From NCBI RefSeq assembly GCF_021531655.1, contig NZ_JADYUF010000004.1, positions 1 through 64,000 of the forward strand: a DNA stretch of 64,000 nucleotides, read 5' to 3'. Under the pieces are notes generated by a model that saw only the letters and a list, made by a program, of their open reading frames with translations, made no database searches and was not told the origin of the DNA. This DNA is from Leyella stercorea (GTDB lineage: Bacteria > Bacteroidota > Bacteroidia > Bacteroidales > Bacteroidaceae). The translations under genes and the position numbers were made by a program. Numbering within the stretch: position 1 is the first letter of the stretch; the number at the start of each line of letters is the position of its first letter. This document shows positions 40,929-49,902 of the stretch, piece by piece.

Positions 40929-41569
40929 TCTACTTGACGCACAATGCGCTCGGTATATTTATCGACGCCTTCAGCGTCATATTTTTTTGTAAGCGACGCG
41001 CCGAACAAGGCTGCGAACGCCTGATAAAAGCCAGCCCTTATAGGTCCGAGAAACGCCTGTATCAATTGATACGACGACGAGTTGCACTCGCGATACACCA
41101 GTTTTATCAGCAGTTTGCCCTGCGAATACGTCAGTTTCTTCATGCGTGGCGTGTACTCCTTGCGTATGCTGCGCTCCACACGTTGCATGTGCTCGTCCTT
41201 AGCCTTCTTGTTGGGCAGCGTCTGCAGAAACTCGTAGGTCTCGATGATTATAGCATTCACCTCCTTGGCTATGGGCAGCACCTTCTTGATATTGGCCACA
41301 AGACGGTTGTAGGCCTGCCGCTGGCGAGCGTCGGCAAACACAGGTTGCGGATAGACATACAGCGTGTTCAGCTCGACATACTGTATGCTGTCGCCGTCGT
41401 GCAGCACCTTGCCCACCTTGACCATAGGCACAAACGTGGGCGTATCCATATCCACCTCGCGGTCTTCGGGGTTGACACGGCGACTGCCGTTGTCCTGCGC
41501 CCGTGCTGACATGGCGCTGAACGCAAGCAACACGACCAACAGTATTATGTTGCGATTGCTTCTATACAT
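40913..41569 (-). CDS. DUF4294 family exported protein
   Basis: A 218-aa protein with a signal peptide (about 1-24, ending SARAQ). The mature part has a beta-rich start (VGKVLHDGDSIQYVELNTLYVYPQPVF) and a helical body (RLVANIKKVLPIAKEVNAIIIETYEFLQTLP, MKKLTYSQGKLLIKLVYRECNSSSYQLI), matching DUF4294. It is conserved in Bacteroidetes and of unknown function. It starts 9 nt after the M28 peptidase stop, so it is in the same operon. Confidence 0.85.
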   Translation of the reverse strand: MYRSNRNIILLVVLLAFSAMSARAQDNGSRRVNPEDREVDMDTPTFVPMVKVGKVLHDGDSIQYVELNTLYVYPQPVFADARQRQAYNRLVANIKKVLPIAKEVNAIIIETYEFLQTLPNKKAKDEHMQRVERSIRKEYTPRMKKLTYSQGKLLIKLVYRECNSSSYQLIQAFLGPIRAGFYQAFAALFGASLTKKYDAEGVDKYTERIVRQVEAGQL

Positions 41570-41578
41570 ATTTATATA

Positions 41579-42580
41579 TTACTTTTCCGAGTACAATATC
41601 TGCACCATAGTCTGTCCGACAGCCTTGAGTGTGGCGCGGTCGATGTGCTCCATTGTGTCGTTTATGGTGTGCCATGTGGGTCCGAACGAGCTCTGCTGGC
41701 AGTCAGGATAGAACGGAATGATGTCGATGCAGGCTATACCTGCCTTCTCGTTTACGGGCACGTGGTCGTCGGTTATCATGCCGCCCTCCTGCATGGGGAA
41801 GTACGACCCATAGCCAATCTGCGACGCTGTGCGCCACACCTTATTTACAATCTCTGAAGCATACTGCTTCGACACCGACTCCTGATAGAACCGTGCGCCC
41901 TCGCCTCCTACCATATCGAGCAGCACACCGTATCGTGCCTCATAGCCATGGGGCTGATGTTCTGCCCAATACTGAGCGCCAAGTGCCCACGAGTCTTGCG
42001 AGTCGGGGGCCGATGACCATTGCGGAGTGCCGTAGTCTTCGGCATCGAAGCACACGAAGTCGACACCTACGTTGAGTGTAGAGTCGTTGCTTATGATGCG
42101 AGCCAGCTCCATCATCACAGCCACACCGCTTGCTCCGTCGTTAGCACCCATAACGGGTTTGCGCCAATTGGTAGAGTCGGGGTCGTTGTCTGCCCACGGA
42201 CGTGTGTCCCAATGGGCACACAGCAATATGCGTGTGGTAAGTTCGGGGCGGAAGCGTGCCCAGATGTTGCGCGAACGGAGCATAGTTCCGTCCCAAGCCT
42301 TAAGCTCTGCGTCCTGAGCCTCAACCTTCATTCCGTAGCTGGCAAACTGCTTCATTATCCATTCGCCGCACTTATCGTGTGCTTCGGTGTTCATAAGGCG
42401 CGGTCCGAAGCTGCATTGCTTGGCACAGAAGGCATAAGCCGAGTCGGCACAGAATGTCGGACCTACAAGAGCAACGGTATCAGGCTCAGTAGCCGACTTG
42501 CGCGAACTCTTGCACGACATGCACGAACAAGCCATTGCCACCACAAGAAATGCGAATAATATAGAGAATATCGATTTCAT
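41579..42580 (-). CDS. M28 family zinc peptidase / glutaminyl cyclase-like lipoprotein
   Basis: A 333-aa lipoprotein (signal with several cysteines, ACSCMSC, about 17-23). Zinc-ligand motifs of the M28 fold are visible: AHWDTRPWAD (His and Asp), GANDGASGVAV (bridging Asp), FDAEDYGTPQ (Glu/Asp), LLDMVGGEG and FGPTWHTINDT (final His). Overall length and the TRPWAD and DAEDYG motifs resemble bacterial glutaminyl-peptide cyclotransferases, which make N-terminal pyroglutamate, as well as aminopeptidases. Which activity is present is not settled. It is followed by DUF4294. Confidence 0.88.
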   Translation of the reverse strand: MKSIFSILFAFLVVAMACSCMSCKSSRKSATEPDTVALVGPTFCADSAYAFCAKQCSFGPRLMNTEAHDKCGEWIMKQFASYGMKVEAQDAELKAWDGTMLRSRNIWARFRPELTTRILLCAHWDTRPWADNDPDSTNWRKPVMGANDGASGVAVMMELARIISNDSTLNVGVDFVCFDAEDYGTPQWSSAPDSQDSWALGAQYWAEHQPHGYEARYGVLLDMVGGEGARFYQESVSKQYASEIVNKVWRTASQIGYGSYFPMQEGGMITDDHVPVNEKAGIACIDIIPFYPDCQQSSFGPTWHTINDTMEHIDRATLKAVGQTMVQILYSEK

Positions 42581-42582
42581 AA

Positions 42583-42713
42583 TTAAAATTCCAAATTGAA
42601 TAATTCCAAATCGGCGAAGCCGACCAATTCAAAACTCAAAATTCCAAATTGAACAATTCAAAATCGGCAAAGCCGACAATTCAAAATTCAAAATTCCAAA
42701 TTCCTAATTCTTC
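42583..42713. repeat. AT-rich palindromic low-complexity element, third copy
   Basis: CCAAATTGAATAATTCCAAAT and CAATTCAAAACTCAAAATTCC words with two CGGCGAAGCCGA / CGGCAAAGCCGA hairpins. It is of the same kind as those around prfB. It lies between sufE and the M28 gene. Confidence 0.75.
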
Positions 42714-43129
42714 TTCGCTTCATACGCCAGGGCGTACATACGTATCTGCTTCACCATAGCCAGCAGACCATTAGAGCGAGTGGGCGACAGATGGTCTTTG
42801 AGTCCGATACGGTCGATGAAGTAGAGGTCGGCATCAAGAATCTCGCGCGGCGTGTGTCCGCTTATCACCTGAATAAGCAGAGCGATGATACCCTTCACGA
42901 TGAGGGCGTCGCTGTCGGCAGTGAACACCAGACGTCCGTCATCTGTCATGTCGCATTGCACCCATACACGGCTCTGACAACCGTCTATGAGGTTCTGTTC
43001 GGTTTTATACTTAGCGTCGAGCGGCTCCAGTTCGCCACCCAGGTCAATCAGCAACTGGTACTTGTCCATCCAGTCGGTGAAGTCTTGAAACTGCTCAATG
43101 ACTTCGTCTTGTATTTCGTTTATAGTCAT
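42704..43129 (-). CDS. sufE: SufE family sulfur-acceptor protein
   Basis: A 141-aa protein that accepts persulfide sulfur from a cysteine desulfurase for Fe-S cluster assembly. The active cysteine is Cys51 in LIDGCQSRVWV. Other family marks are the N-terminal DEVIEQFQDFTDWMDKYQLLIDLG, ALIVKGIIALLIQVISGHTPREI and the C-terminal LSPTRSNGLLAMVKQI. It follows the U32 gene by 47 nt. No sufS or sufBCD is in the window. Confidence 0.93.
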   Translation of the reverse strand: MTINEIQDEVIEQFQDFTDWMDKYQLLIDLGGELEPLDAKYKTEQNLIDGCQSRVWVQCDMTDDGRLVFTADSDALIVKGIIALLIQVISGHTPREILDADLYFIDRIGLKDHLSPTRSNGLLAMVKQIRMYALAYEAKKN

Positions 43130-43176
43130 TTTTCTTCGTTGAAAAAAAGGTTGTTGTGTTGTTATGTTAGATGGTG

Positions 43177-44427
43177 TTATTTGTTGAGAACCATCTTAAA
43201 CAATTTATCACTTGGGCGGATTTTGCCCGGAACGCGGAACGACACGTGTTGTCCCTTTTGTGCGGTCTGTACGGGATTGAGGTCGTAGCGTATTTCGTCC
43301 ACGTCTACATACATCACGCCTGTAGTAGGACCCGTGATGAGCAGCTTGTCGCCCACGCTGAACTCGGCAGCTTCGCACGTAAACTCGGCAACACCAAGCT
43401 TTGAGAAGTACTTGACACCTCTGCCAACGTACACCTTCTTCTCCGTAGCGTTCGAACCATAGTTGCTGTTCCATTCGCCCAGAGTCTGACCCTGATAGTA
43501 GCCGTCCCAGAATCCGCGGTTGAACACAGTGGCAAGACGCTTGTCCCATTCGTCCTTCTTCTCTTCGGTGAAGTCGCCGTCGAGCACAGCCTGGATGGCC
43601 TCCTTGTAGCAGCGCACCACATTATATACATATTCAGCGCCACGTGCACGACCCTCAATCTTGAATACTCGCACACCCGAACGCATCATCCGGTCGATGA
43701 AACGAATGGTCTTGAGGTCCTTAGGCGACATGATGTACTTGTTGTCCACCTCAAGCTGCGTACCCGTCTCGTTGTCGGTGACGGTATAAGAGCGGCGGCA
43801 TATCTGCATGCACTCGCCACGGTTGGCAGAGCGTCCGGTGTTCATAAGGCTCATGTAGCACTTTCCGCTCACCGCCATGCACAAAGCTCCATGACAGAAC
43901 ATCTCAATGCGCACCAACTCTCCGTTGGGTCCGCAGATGTGCTGCTTCTCTATCTGCTCGAAGATATAAGCCACCTGGTCCATGTTCAACTCGCGTGCCA
44001 GCACCACCACGTCGGCAAACTGAGCATAGAACTTCAGAGCCTCAGCGTTGCTGATGTTGAGCTGTGTAGACAGATGAACCTCCTGACCAATCTCACGACA
44101 GTATGACATGACAGCCACGTCCGACGCAATAACAGCCGAAATCTGAGCCTTCTTGGCAGCATCGATTATCTGGTGCATCAGCTCCACATCCTCGTCGTAG
44201 ATGATGGTGTTGACGGTCAGATAGCTCTTCATGCCGTGCTCGGCACAGATAGCAGCGATGTCGTGCAGGTCGTCTATGGTGAAATGGTTGGCAGAGTGTG
44301 AACGCATGTTCAACTGCTCCACACCGAAGTAGATGCTGTCGGCACCAGCCTGTATGGCTGCCATAAGACTCTCACGTGAGCCTACGGGCGCCATTATCTC
44401 ATAGTCTTTTATTGTTGTATTATCCAT
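43177..44427 (-). CDS. Peptidase U32 family protein (RNA-hydroxylation type)
   Basis: A 416-aa protein with a TIM-barrel-like N-terminus (MAPVGSRESLMAAIQAGADSIYFGVEQLNMR). The U32 signature is EMFCHGALCMAVSGKCYMS (about 190-208), with further cysteines in ANRGECMQICRR that may ligate a cofactor. A C-terminal beta domain follows (about 325-416). U32 proteins such as TrhP and RlhA act in prephenate-dependent hydroxylation of tRNA or rRNA, although the family was first called a collagenase. A -7 box TAATTTTG at 44442-44435 precedes it. Confidence 0.92.
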   Translation of the reverse strand: MDNTTIKDYEIMAPVGSRESLMAAIQAGADSIYFGVEQLNMRSHSANHFTIDDLHDIAAICAEHGMKSYLTVNTIIYDEDVELMHQIIDAAKKAQISAVIASDVAVMSYCREIGQEVHLSTQLNISNAEALKFYAQFADVVVLARELNMDQVAYIFEQIEKQHICGPNGELVRIEMFCHGALCMAVSGKCYMSLMNTGRSANRGECMQICRRSYTVTDNETGTQLEVDNKYIMSPKDLKTIRFIDRMMRSGVRVFKIEGRARGAEYVYNVVRCYKEAIQAVLDGDFTEEKKDEWDKRLATVFNRGFWDGYYQGQTLGEWNSNYGSNATEKKVYVGRGVKYFSKLGVAEFTCEAAEFSVGDKLLITGPTTGVMYVDVDEIRYDLNPVQTAQKGQHVSFRVPGKIRPSDKLFKMVLNK

Positions 44428-44585
44428 ATTGGTGCAAAATTACTGATTTATAATTGTAAAACCACAAAAATATATAGAAAATAGCTATCTTTTACATTTA
44501 CAATGGATTGCATTTGTGAGTTTTTATGTAAATTTGCTACGTTATTTAAATCTACTATAGAAAAATGATTTCAAGAATAAGAATT

Positions 44586-45782
44586 ATGAAAATCAAAAGT
44601 CTACTTGTACTTTTGACCTTAGGACTGTCTGCCTGCACAGGCAGCAAGTATGCCGGTGTACCCAAGCAGTATCAGGAATTGATAAGCCAGTCTATGCAGA
44701 CGGCTGGCAGCAATGCCAAAGAACTGAAGAAGGCATTGAAGCAGACTCCTACCACACAAAGAGAAGGCATGGCTTTCCTCATTTCGTATATGCCCGAAAG
44801 GGATGCCAAGGCCCTGACTGCCGATTTCCTGCTGGAGAATGTGGATTATGCATATAAGGCACGAGCTGAGTTCCCGTGGGCAAAAGAGGTGCCCAACGAC
44901 ATATTCCTCAACGACGTCGTGGCTTATGTCAACCTTAACGAGAAGCGCGAAAACTGGCGCAAGGACTTCTACGAACGCTTCAAGAAGTATGTGGCTAACT
45001 GCAAGACTATGCGCGAAGCTATCGACTCTGTCAACAAGAATGTACGCGACGAACTGCTGGTCGACTATAACACTAAGCGTGAGAAACCCGACCAGGCTCC
45101 TTACGAGTCGATGCGCCAGCACATGGCTTCATGTTCGGGTCTGTCGATATTGCTCACCGATGCGTTCCGTGCTGTGGGCATCCCCTCACGTGTGGCTGGC
45201 ACTCCGGCGTGGTACGACGACCGCGGCAACCACAACTGGAACGAAGTGTGGATTGACGGCAAATGGCGATTTACTGAATATTATCCTTCGGAAGACTTGG
45301 ACAAGTCGTGGTTTCTGACCGATGCCGGCAAGGCCATCAAGGAAGACCTGCGCAAGGCTATATACGCAGCGTCGTTCAAGCCTACGGGTTCTTACTTCCC
45401 CTTGGTATGGGACAAGGACATCCGTTATGTTCATGCCGAGAACGTTACCGACCGCTATACAAGCCTTTACAGAGCGCAGCTGTCTGCCACTCCTGCCGAC
45501 GAACAGCACGTCGACCTGAGAGTAATGGTGTTCAAGGACAAGGAGCATGCCGAGAATTCGGGCGACCGTGTAGCCACCAATCTGGACGTATTCAAAGGCG
45601 AGGAAAAGCTGTTCGGCGGTCGCAGCACAGGCGCTACGCAAGACATGAACGATGTACTCACATTCAAGGTAGAGAAGAACCAGTCGTACACAGTAAAGTT
45701 CACAAACGGCAAGGGCGAATTGGAAACCAAGAACGTAGAAGTGGGCGACCAGACCACTACCTTGAAATTGTATATGAAGTAA
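44586..45782 (+). CDS. Transglutaminase-like lipoprotein
   Basis: A 398-aa lipoprotein (signal ending GLSAC, Cys17). The transglutaminase-like core has Cys183 in ASCSGLSILLTDAFRAVGIPSRV, His216 in GNHNWNEVWIDG and a following acidic residue (Asp224), giving the Cys-His-Asp triad. A C-terminal beta domain spans about 290-398 (VDLRVMVFKDKEHAE, TLKLYMK). Bacteroidetes members are exported and are thought to act as peptidases or cross-linking enzymes; the activity is unproven. ATG 44586 gives the best signal peptide. Confidence 0.88.
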   Translation: MKIKSLLVLLTLGLSACTGSKYAGVPKQYQELISQSMQTAGSNAKELKKALKQTPTTQREGMAFLISYMPERDAKALTADFLLENVDYAYKARAEFPWAKEVPNDIFLNDVVAYVNLNEKRENWRKDFYERFKKYVANCKTMREAIDSVNKNVRDELLVDYNTKREKPDQAPYESMRQHMASCSGLSILLTDAFRAVGIPSRVAGTPAWYDDRGNHNWNEVWIDGKWRFTEYYPSEDLDKSWFLTDAGKAIKEDLRKAIYAASFKPTGSYFPLVWDKDIRYVHAENVTDRYTSLYRAQLSATPADEQHVDLRVMVFKDKEHAENSGDRVATNLDVFKGEEKLFGGRSTGATQDMNDVLTFKVEKNQSYTVKFTNGKGELETKNVEVGDQTTTLKLYMK

Positions 45783-45811
45783 AAATATTTATTCAACTAA
45801 ATACTATCTTT

Positions 45812-46273
45812 ATGGAAAAAACATTGATTTTGTTAAAGCCGTGTACAGTTCAGCGCCGTCTCATAGGCGAAGTCATCAACCGCATTGAGCGCAAAGGTCT
45901 GCGCATCGTTGGATTGAAGATGATGCAGCTCGACGACGCTATCCTCAACGAGCACTATGCCCACCTCGTCGACCGTCCCTTCTTCCCGTGGCTCACAGCC
46001 TCGATGAAGTCGGCTCCCGTCATTGCCATGTGTGTTGAGGGCAACAGCGCCGTTACTGTTGTGCGCAACATAGTTGGCGCTACCAACGGACGCAAGGCTG
46101 CTCCCGGCACTATCCGTGGTGACCTCTCAATGAGCGGTCAGGAGAACATCATCCACGCTTCAGACTCTATCGAGACAGCCGAAATCGAGATGAAACGATT
46201 CTTCCGCGAAGGCGAGATATTCGAATATCCCGACCCATTGCACGACTACTTCTACGCTCCCGACGGAGATTAA
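45812..46273 (+). CDS. ndk: Nucleoside diphosphate kinase
   Basis: A 153-aa enzyme that transfers the gamma phosphate from ATP to other NDPs. The family marks are LLKP (7-10), RPFFPWL, the NIVGATNGRKAAPGTIRGD loop (86-104) and the phosphorylated His115 in NIIHASDS. The N-terminal TLILLKPCTVQRRLIGEVI carries Cys where many homologues have Asp (KPD). It starts about 30 nt after the transglutaminase gene. Confidence 0.95.
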   Translation: MEKTLILLKPCTVQRRLIGEVINRIERKGLRIVGLKMMQLDDAILNEHYAHLVDRPFFPWLTASMKSAPVIAMCVEGNSAVTVVRNIVGATNGRKAAPGTIRGDLSMSGQENIIHASDSIETAEIEMKRFFREGEIFEYPDPLHDYFYAPDGD

Positions 46274-46308
46274 GGATAAAGGGCACGGCTCCCCAGTTGA
46301 GGTGTTGA

Positions 46309-46422
46309 GAAAAAGAAGCTAAGGTAAAGATAGCATCTAATCTTCTTTCTCTTGGAGTGCCTATTGAAACTATCATACAAGCATCGGGCTTGTCAGAAGG
46401 AGAGATAAAGAATATATTATAA
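46309..46422 (+). pseudogene. C-terminal relic of an Rpn / PD-(D/E)XK nuclease family transposase
   Basis: This frame reads EKEAKVKIASNLLSLGVPIE then TIIQASGLSEGEIKNIL and a stop. It is the characteristic C-terminal helix pair of Rpn-type recombination-promoting nucleases (KIA..LL..G.SIE.I...TGLS.EEI..L). An in-frame stop at 46306 and the ndk gene immediately upstream leave no room for the catalytic domain, so only the last 37 codons remain. Confidence 0.7.
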
Positions 46423-46428
46423 AATTGA

Positions 46429-46480
46429 TTGGCAAAGTAATATATATTCATTGGCAAACTAATATATATTACTTTGCCAA
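46429..46480. repeat. TTGGCAA-type AT-rich iterons and inverted repeat
   Basis: TTGGCAAAGTAATATATATT at 46429, TTGGCAAACTAATATATATT 22 bp later at 46451, then the complement ending ACTTTGCCAA at 46480. The TTGGCAA core also forms the arms of the ATPase_2 promoter dyads at 11839 and 11892. Here no ATPase gene follows. Confidence 0.75.
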
Positions 46481-46499
46481 GTATTATTATATTACTTCC

Positions 46500-46739
46500 C
46501 GAACAGTTCCCTATTGCCGATGTGATTTCGCCTTTTCCACCATTGTAGTTCTTTGCAAAGAGGCAGTCTTCGAAAAGAGCTCGCGAACTTGCCCAGCATG
46601 AACGCAAGTTCACATCAGTGTAATAGCTCTCAGGCACATCGTCATATTCCAGTCCGGTCTGGCAGCTTGTAGTTGCCATGGCTGCCAGCATCACGAACAC
46701 GCCTGTATAGATGTTCTTTATTTTACTGAAAAGTCTCAT
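46500..46739 (-). pseudogene. SusE-position lipoprotein, 3'-truncated
   Basis: The first about 80 codons of a lipoprotein gene: MRLFSKIKNIYTGVFVMLAA with lipobox ATTSC (Cys26), then QTGLEYDDVPESYYTDVNLR and further. The frame then runs into the AT-rich repeats at 46429-46480. Its start lies 20 nt after the SusD stop, the spacing of an intact SusD-SusE junction. It is a remnant of a glycan or peptide utilisation locus. Confidence 0.75.
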
Positions 46740-46759
46740 AGTGTCGAATTGTTAGAAAA

Positions 46760-48145
46760 TTAATTGTTGCTCTGATACTTGAAGCCATGCCAACCCGGAT
46801 TCTGTTGTATCTGCTTGTTAGAGATAAGCACTGTGGCAGCATACGGTGTGAAATAGTAGCGCACATTGTCGAATTTGCGCTTGTAGTAGCTGAAGTCCAT
46901 CGGATATGTGCGGAATGTCGGTGTCTCATAGTTCTTGCCGTCGGTGTTTGTCTCACCCGGCTCCAGAGCCACGCCGTTCTCGCCTACGATATTGCTGTGC
47001 TTGCCAACACGGAATATCATGATACCGCGTGAGGCCTTGTTAAGCTCAGGAATTACAGTCTTGCCTTCATCCTCGCCCCAACGCAGAAGGTCGAAGTAAC
47101 GGAAGCCAGGATTCTCGAATGCGAACTCCAGACGACGCTCTTCCTTAACCTCGTCGTATACGCTCTGCTTGTCGGTAGCGCCATCGTATGCGCTCAAGCC
47201 TGCACGCTCACGTATTTTGTTGATATAAGTGATAGTCTCAGGAGCCTTGTCCAGATTTACAGCAGCCTCAGCAAGATTGAGCAATACCTCTGCATAACGG
47301 ATGTTGAAGTAGCATGAGGTGCGCTGTGTGGTCTTCAGTGTTCCGTCATCGTTAAACTGGTCGAAGTGAGAGTACTTGTGAAAATAGTAGCCACTAATGG
47401 TCTGTTATGAAGCACGGCCAGTTGGAGCCGACTCAATATTCTCCATATTACGGTAGCCAGAATGAAGGGCGCTGTATTGCAAAGTCTTCTGGTCGTCCAT
47501 TGTTGTCTTGTCAATCCATGTCTGTATCTCATAAACAGGATTGCTTTTCGGACCCATATAGGCGCCATCGTAAGTCACAGTGGCATAGAAGCGCTTGTCA
47601 CGGTTCTCGAACATCTTGCGGTAGTTGTCGCCCGAACCAGAGTACTGCTTGTTGCCATCCTTGTCTGTTGTAACAGCAATATTGAGGTCACGCGCCTGCT
47701 TGGTTTCCCACCAGTGCTTCCACTTGCCGTCAGCCTCATCCTTCTGCAAGTAGCAGTCAACGAGATCCTGTGTCGGGAAGAGTCCGGTACGGAAACTCCA
47801 TGAACGTGTCACCTTGTCGCTGTTGCCGTAATACAAGCATGTTGTCGAACAGAGTCTCACGCTTGGTCTGCGGCAGGAAGGTCTCTTCGTTTACAGATAG
47901 AGCGTGGTCAACATAAGGCACAGTGCCCCAGAACTTCTCCATGTCGAAGTACACCCATGCACGGAAGAAGTAGCACTCAGCGAGCAACTAGCTCTTTACT
48001 GATTCTGAAAGTGCACTGGCACTGCTTATCTTCTCTATACCTTTATGTATCTTGTAAAGGTTCTGATAAGAACCCGACCAAGGACCCGAACCTCCTGTAG
48101 ACCCATCATACTGACGGTTGTTGTATGACAGCTGGCGGTATAATA
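46760..48145 (-). pseudogene. Broken SusD/RagB gene, 5'-truncated
   Basis: Several frames together read as one SusD. The N-proximal piece YRQLSYNNRQYDG..KISSASALSESVKS ends at an in-frame TAG (47988-47990, probably CAG mutated). LLAECYFFRAWVYFDMEKFWGTVPYVDHALS follows, then a frameshift near 47860, a stop near 47405, another frameshift near 47290-47340, and finally the intact C-terminal part MLNLAEAAVNLDKAPETITYIN to GWHGFKYQSNN. The signal peptide and about 90 N-terminal residues are missing. A CTGAACTT/AAGTTCAG hairpin lies right at the truncated end (about 48154-48173). Confidence 0.9.
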
Positions 48146-48280
48146 CAATTGCTGAACTTTCGCAAGTTCAGAGTATTCAGTAGTTAAAGGAGTTAAGAAG
48201 TTAAGCCAAATGCTTATAATGCTATATCAAGTAAAAAAACTAAAAGTTTATTATAAGGCAGTTTATCACACATTGAAAAC

Positions 48281-48311
48281 TTGTTATTTGGGTAAAAATA
48301 GTGTATCTTTG
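48281..48311 (+). promoter_or_regulatory. Promoter of ATPase C
   Basis: -33 TTG (48281-48283), 20 nt, -7 TATCTTTG (48304-48311). The iterons lie immediately downstream, in the transcribed leader. Confidence 0.75.
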
Positions 48312-48315
48312 CACA

Positions 48316-48405
48316 AAAGTCCCTTGGAAAAGTGACGCAAACACACAAAAAGTCCCTTGAAAAAGTGGCACGAATAGGCAAAAAGTCCCTTGGAAAAGTG
48401 ACACA
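48316..48405. repeat. Three 33-bp iterons in the ATPase C leader
   Basis: AAAGTCCCTTGGAAAAGTG repeats with GGAAAAGTG cores at 48326 and 48392 and GAAAAAGTG at 48359, exactly 33 bp apart, plus variable spacers (ACGCAAACACAC, GCACGAATAGGC). Core and period match the repeats before the ATPase at 37795. Confidence 0.9.
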
Positions 48406-48440
48406 AACAAAAGTAAATCACTCCTAAACAATTGATAGTC

Positions 48441-49784
48441 ATGCTTAAACGTAAGATTGAGGAAGAACTCATTGCGTGGAAGAACGATTCTAATCACAAG
48501 CCTCTCGTAATAAAAGGCTGCCGACAATGTGGCAAAACTTTCATAGTACAGAAATTTGCAGAAGAGAATTATGCAAATGTTGTATATCTCAACTTTATGC
48601 AAGACTCTGATTATGCTCTTGCCTTTGAAGGGTCAAAAAGGGTTGACGACATCGTCATGAATCTATCAGCCATGATACCACAAAGCCAGTTTGTAGCCAA
48701 CGAAACATGTATAATAATAGACGAGATACAAGAATGTCCTGCTGCACGTACCGCCTTGAAATTCTTCAAGATGGACGGTCGCTACGACATTATTGCCACC
48801 AGATCATTGCTTGGAGTAAAAGGATATGGCGAAAGACGAAACAGTAGTGGCAACAAAAGTTCAAAAACGTCAATCCCCGTTGGATACGAAACCATTATTG
48901 ATATGTATCCTCTTGACTTTGAAGAGTTTCTTTGGGCAAATGGGATAAGCGAAGCTATAATTGGCAAACTCACAGAATGCCTTGACAGCATTCAGCCCGT
49001 ACCCGAAGTTATTCATCAGAAAATGCGTCAACTCATACTGCAATACACCGTTGTAGGTGGTATGCCATCTGTAGTAAACACATTTGTCAATACCCACAAC
49101 ATGGGCAGAGTTCTTGCCGAACAACGAGGAATAGTTGCTGAATATGAAGAAGATATGGTGAAGTATGCCTCTGATGCTGACAAACCACGCATACGCGAAT
49201 GTTTTGAATCAATACCACGTCAACTGAGCAAGGAATACAAGAAATTTCAGTATTCTACTATCCGCAAAGGTGCTAAAGCTTCACAATATACCGGCAGCAT
49301 ACAATGGATTGAGGATGCAGGAATTATAACCCGATGTCGAAATCTCACTATTACCGAACTACCACTCAACGGAAATGCCATCGACGACTGTTTTAAGATA
49401 TATATGGCAGACACAGGATTGTTTGTATCTATGCTTGACGATGGTACGCAGTTTGATATTATGCAAGGCAACCTGCATGCCTACAAGGGAGCCATATTCG
49501 AGAATCTTGTGGCTGATATCTTCACCAAAATGAAACGCCGATTGTACTATTTCCGTAAGAATTCGGGATTGGAGGTAGACTTTGTCACAAGATACAAAGG
49601 CGAATGCGTACTTGTGGAAGTGAAGGCTAAAGACGGAAACATCAAAAGCTCAAAGACTATACTCTCACACCCCGAGAAATACCACGTAAACCATGCCATT
49701 AAACTTGGCGACCTTAACGTAGGCAGCAGCGGACAATTCCTTACGCTACCTCTATATATGACATTCTTGCTACGACAATTATAA
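48441..49784 (+). CDS. AAA_14 / DUF4143 ATPase
   Basis: A 447-aa protein starting MLKRKIEEELIAWKNDSNHK (ATG 48441; a TTG nine bases earlier is in frame but less likely). Walker A is GCRQCGKT (26-33), Walker B CIIIDEIQECP (about 95), and the sensor segment reads IIATRSLLGVKG where relatives usually have ASGSLLGV. The middle domain has VVGGMPSVVNTFVNT. The C-terminal DUF4143 domain has SGLEVDFVTRYKGECVLVEVKAKDG, a PD-(D/E)XK-like motif. It sits between a decayed SusD locus and a MaoC gene, apparently as a separate insertion. Function unknown. Confidence 0.9.
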   Translation: MLKRKIEEELIAWKNDSNHKPLVIKGCRQCGKTFIVQKFAEENYANVVYLNFMQDSDYALAFEGSKRVDDIVMNLSAMIPQSQFVANETCIIIDEIQECPAARTALKFFKMDGRYDIIATRSLLGVKGYGERRNSSGNKSSKTSIPVGYETIIDMYPLDFEEFLWANGISEAIIGKLTECLDSIQPVPEVIHQKMRQLILQYTVVGGMPSVVNTFVNTHNMGRVLAEQRGIVAEYEEDMVKYASDADKPRIRECFESIPRQLSKEYKKFQYSTIRKGAKASQYTGSIQWIEDAGIITRCRNLTITELPLNGNAIDDCFKIYMADTGLFVSMLDDGTQFDIMQGNLHAYKGAIFENLVADIFTKMKRRLYYFRKNSGLEVDFVTRYKGECVLVEVKAKDGNIKSSKTILSHPEKYHVNHAIKLGDLNVGSSGQFLTLPLYMTFLLRQL

Positions 49785-49798
49785 AACGTAAAAAGCAA

Positions 49799-49834
49799 TA
49801 GACCGGTTTCCTTGATTGGAACCGGTCTTTTTTT
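49799..49834 (+). terminator. Terminator of ATPase C
   Basis: AGACCGGTTTCC pairs with GGAACCGGTCT around TTGATT, followed by eight T. Confidence 0.88.
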
Positions 49835-49856
49835 TGCTATTATAGCATAAAAGTCT

Positions 49857-49864
49857 TACCTTTG
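49857..49864 (+). promoter_or_regulatory. Promoter -7 box of the MaoC-dusB genes
   Basis: TACCTTTG about 39 nt before the MaoC start codon at 49903. Confidence 0.65.
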
Positions 49865-49902
49865 CATAAAATATACGCATAAAAACAATAATAAATACAA
49901 CT

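Noticed and set aside
45308..45811. N-terminal extension of ndk overlapping the transglutaminase gene
   Set aside because: NDK is complete from 45812; the upstream frame is out of frame with the transglutaminase and has no NDK-related sequence.
48316..48405. Small CRISPR array with 33-bp period
   Set aside because: Only three units, no unique spacers of normal length and no cas genes; it is a leader repeat of the ATPase gene.
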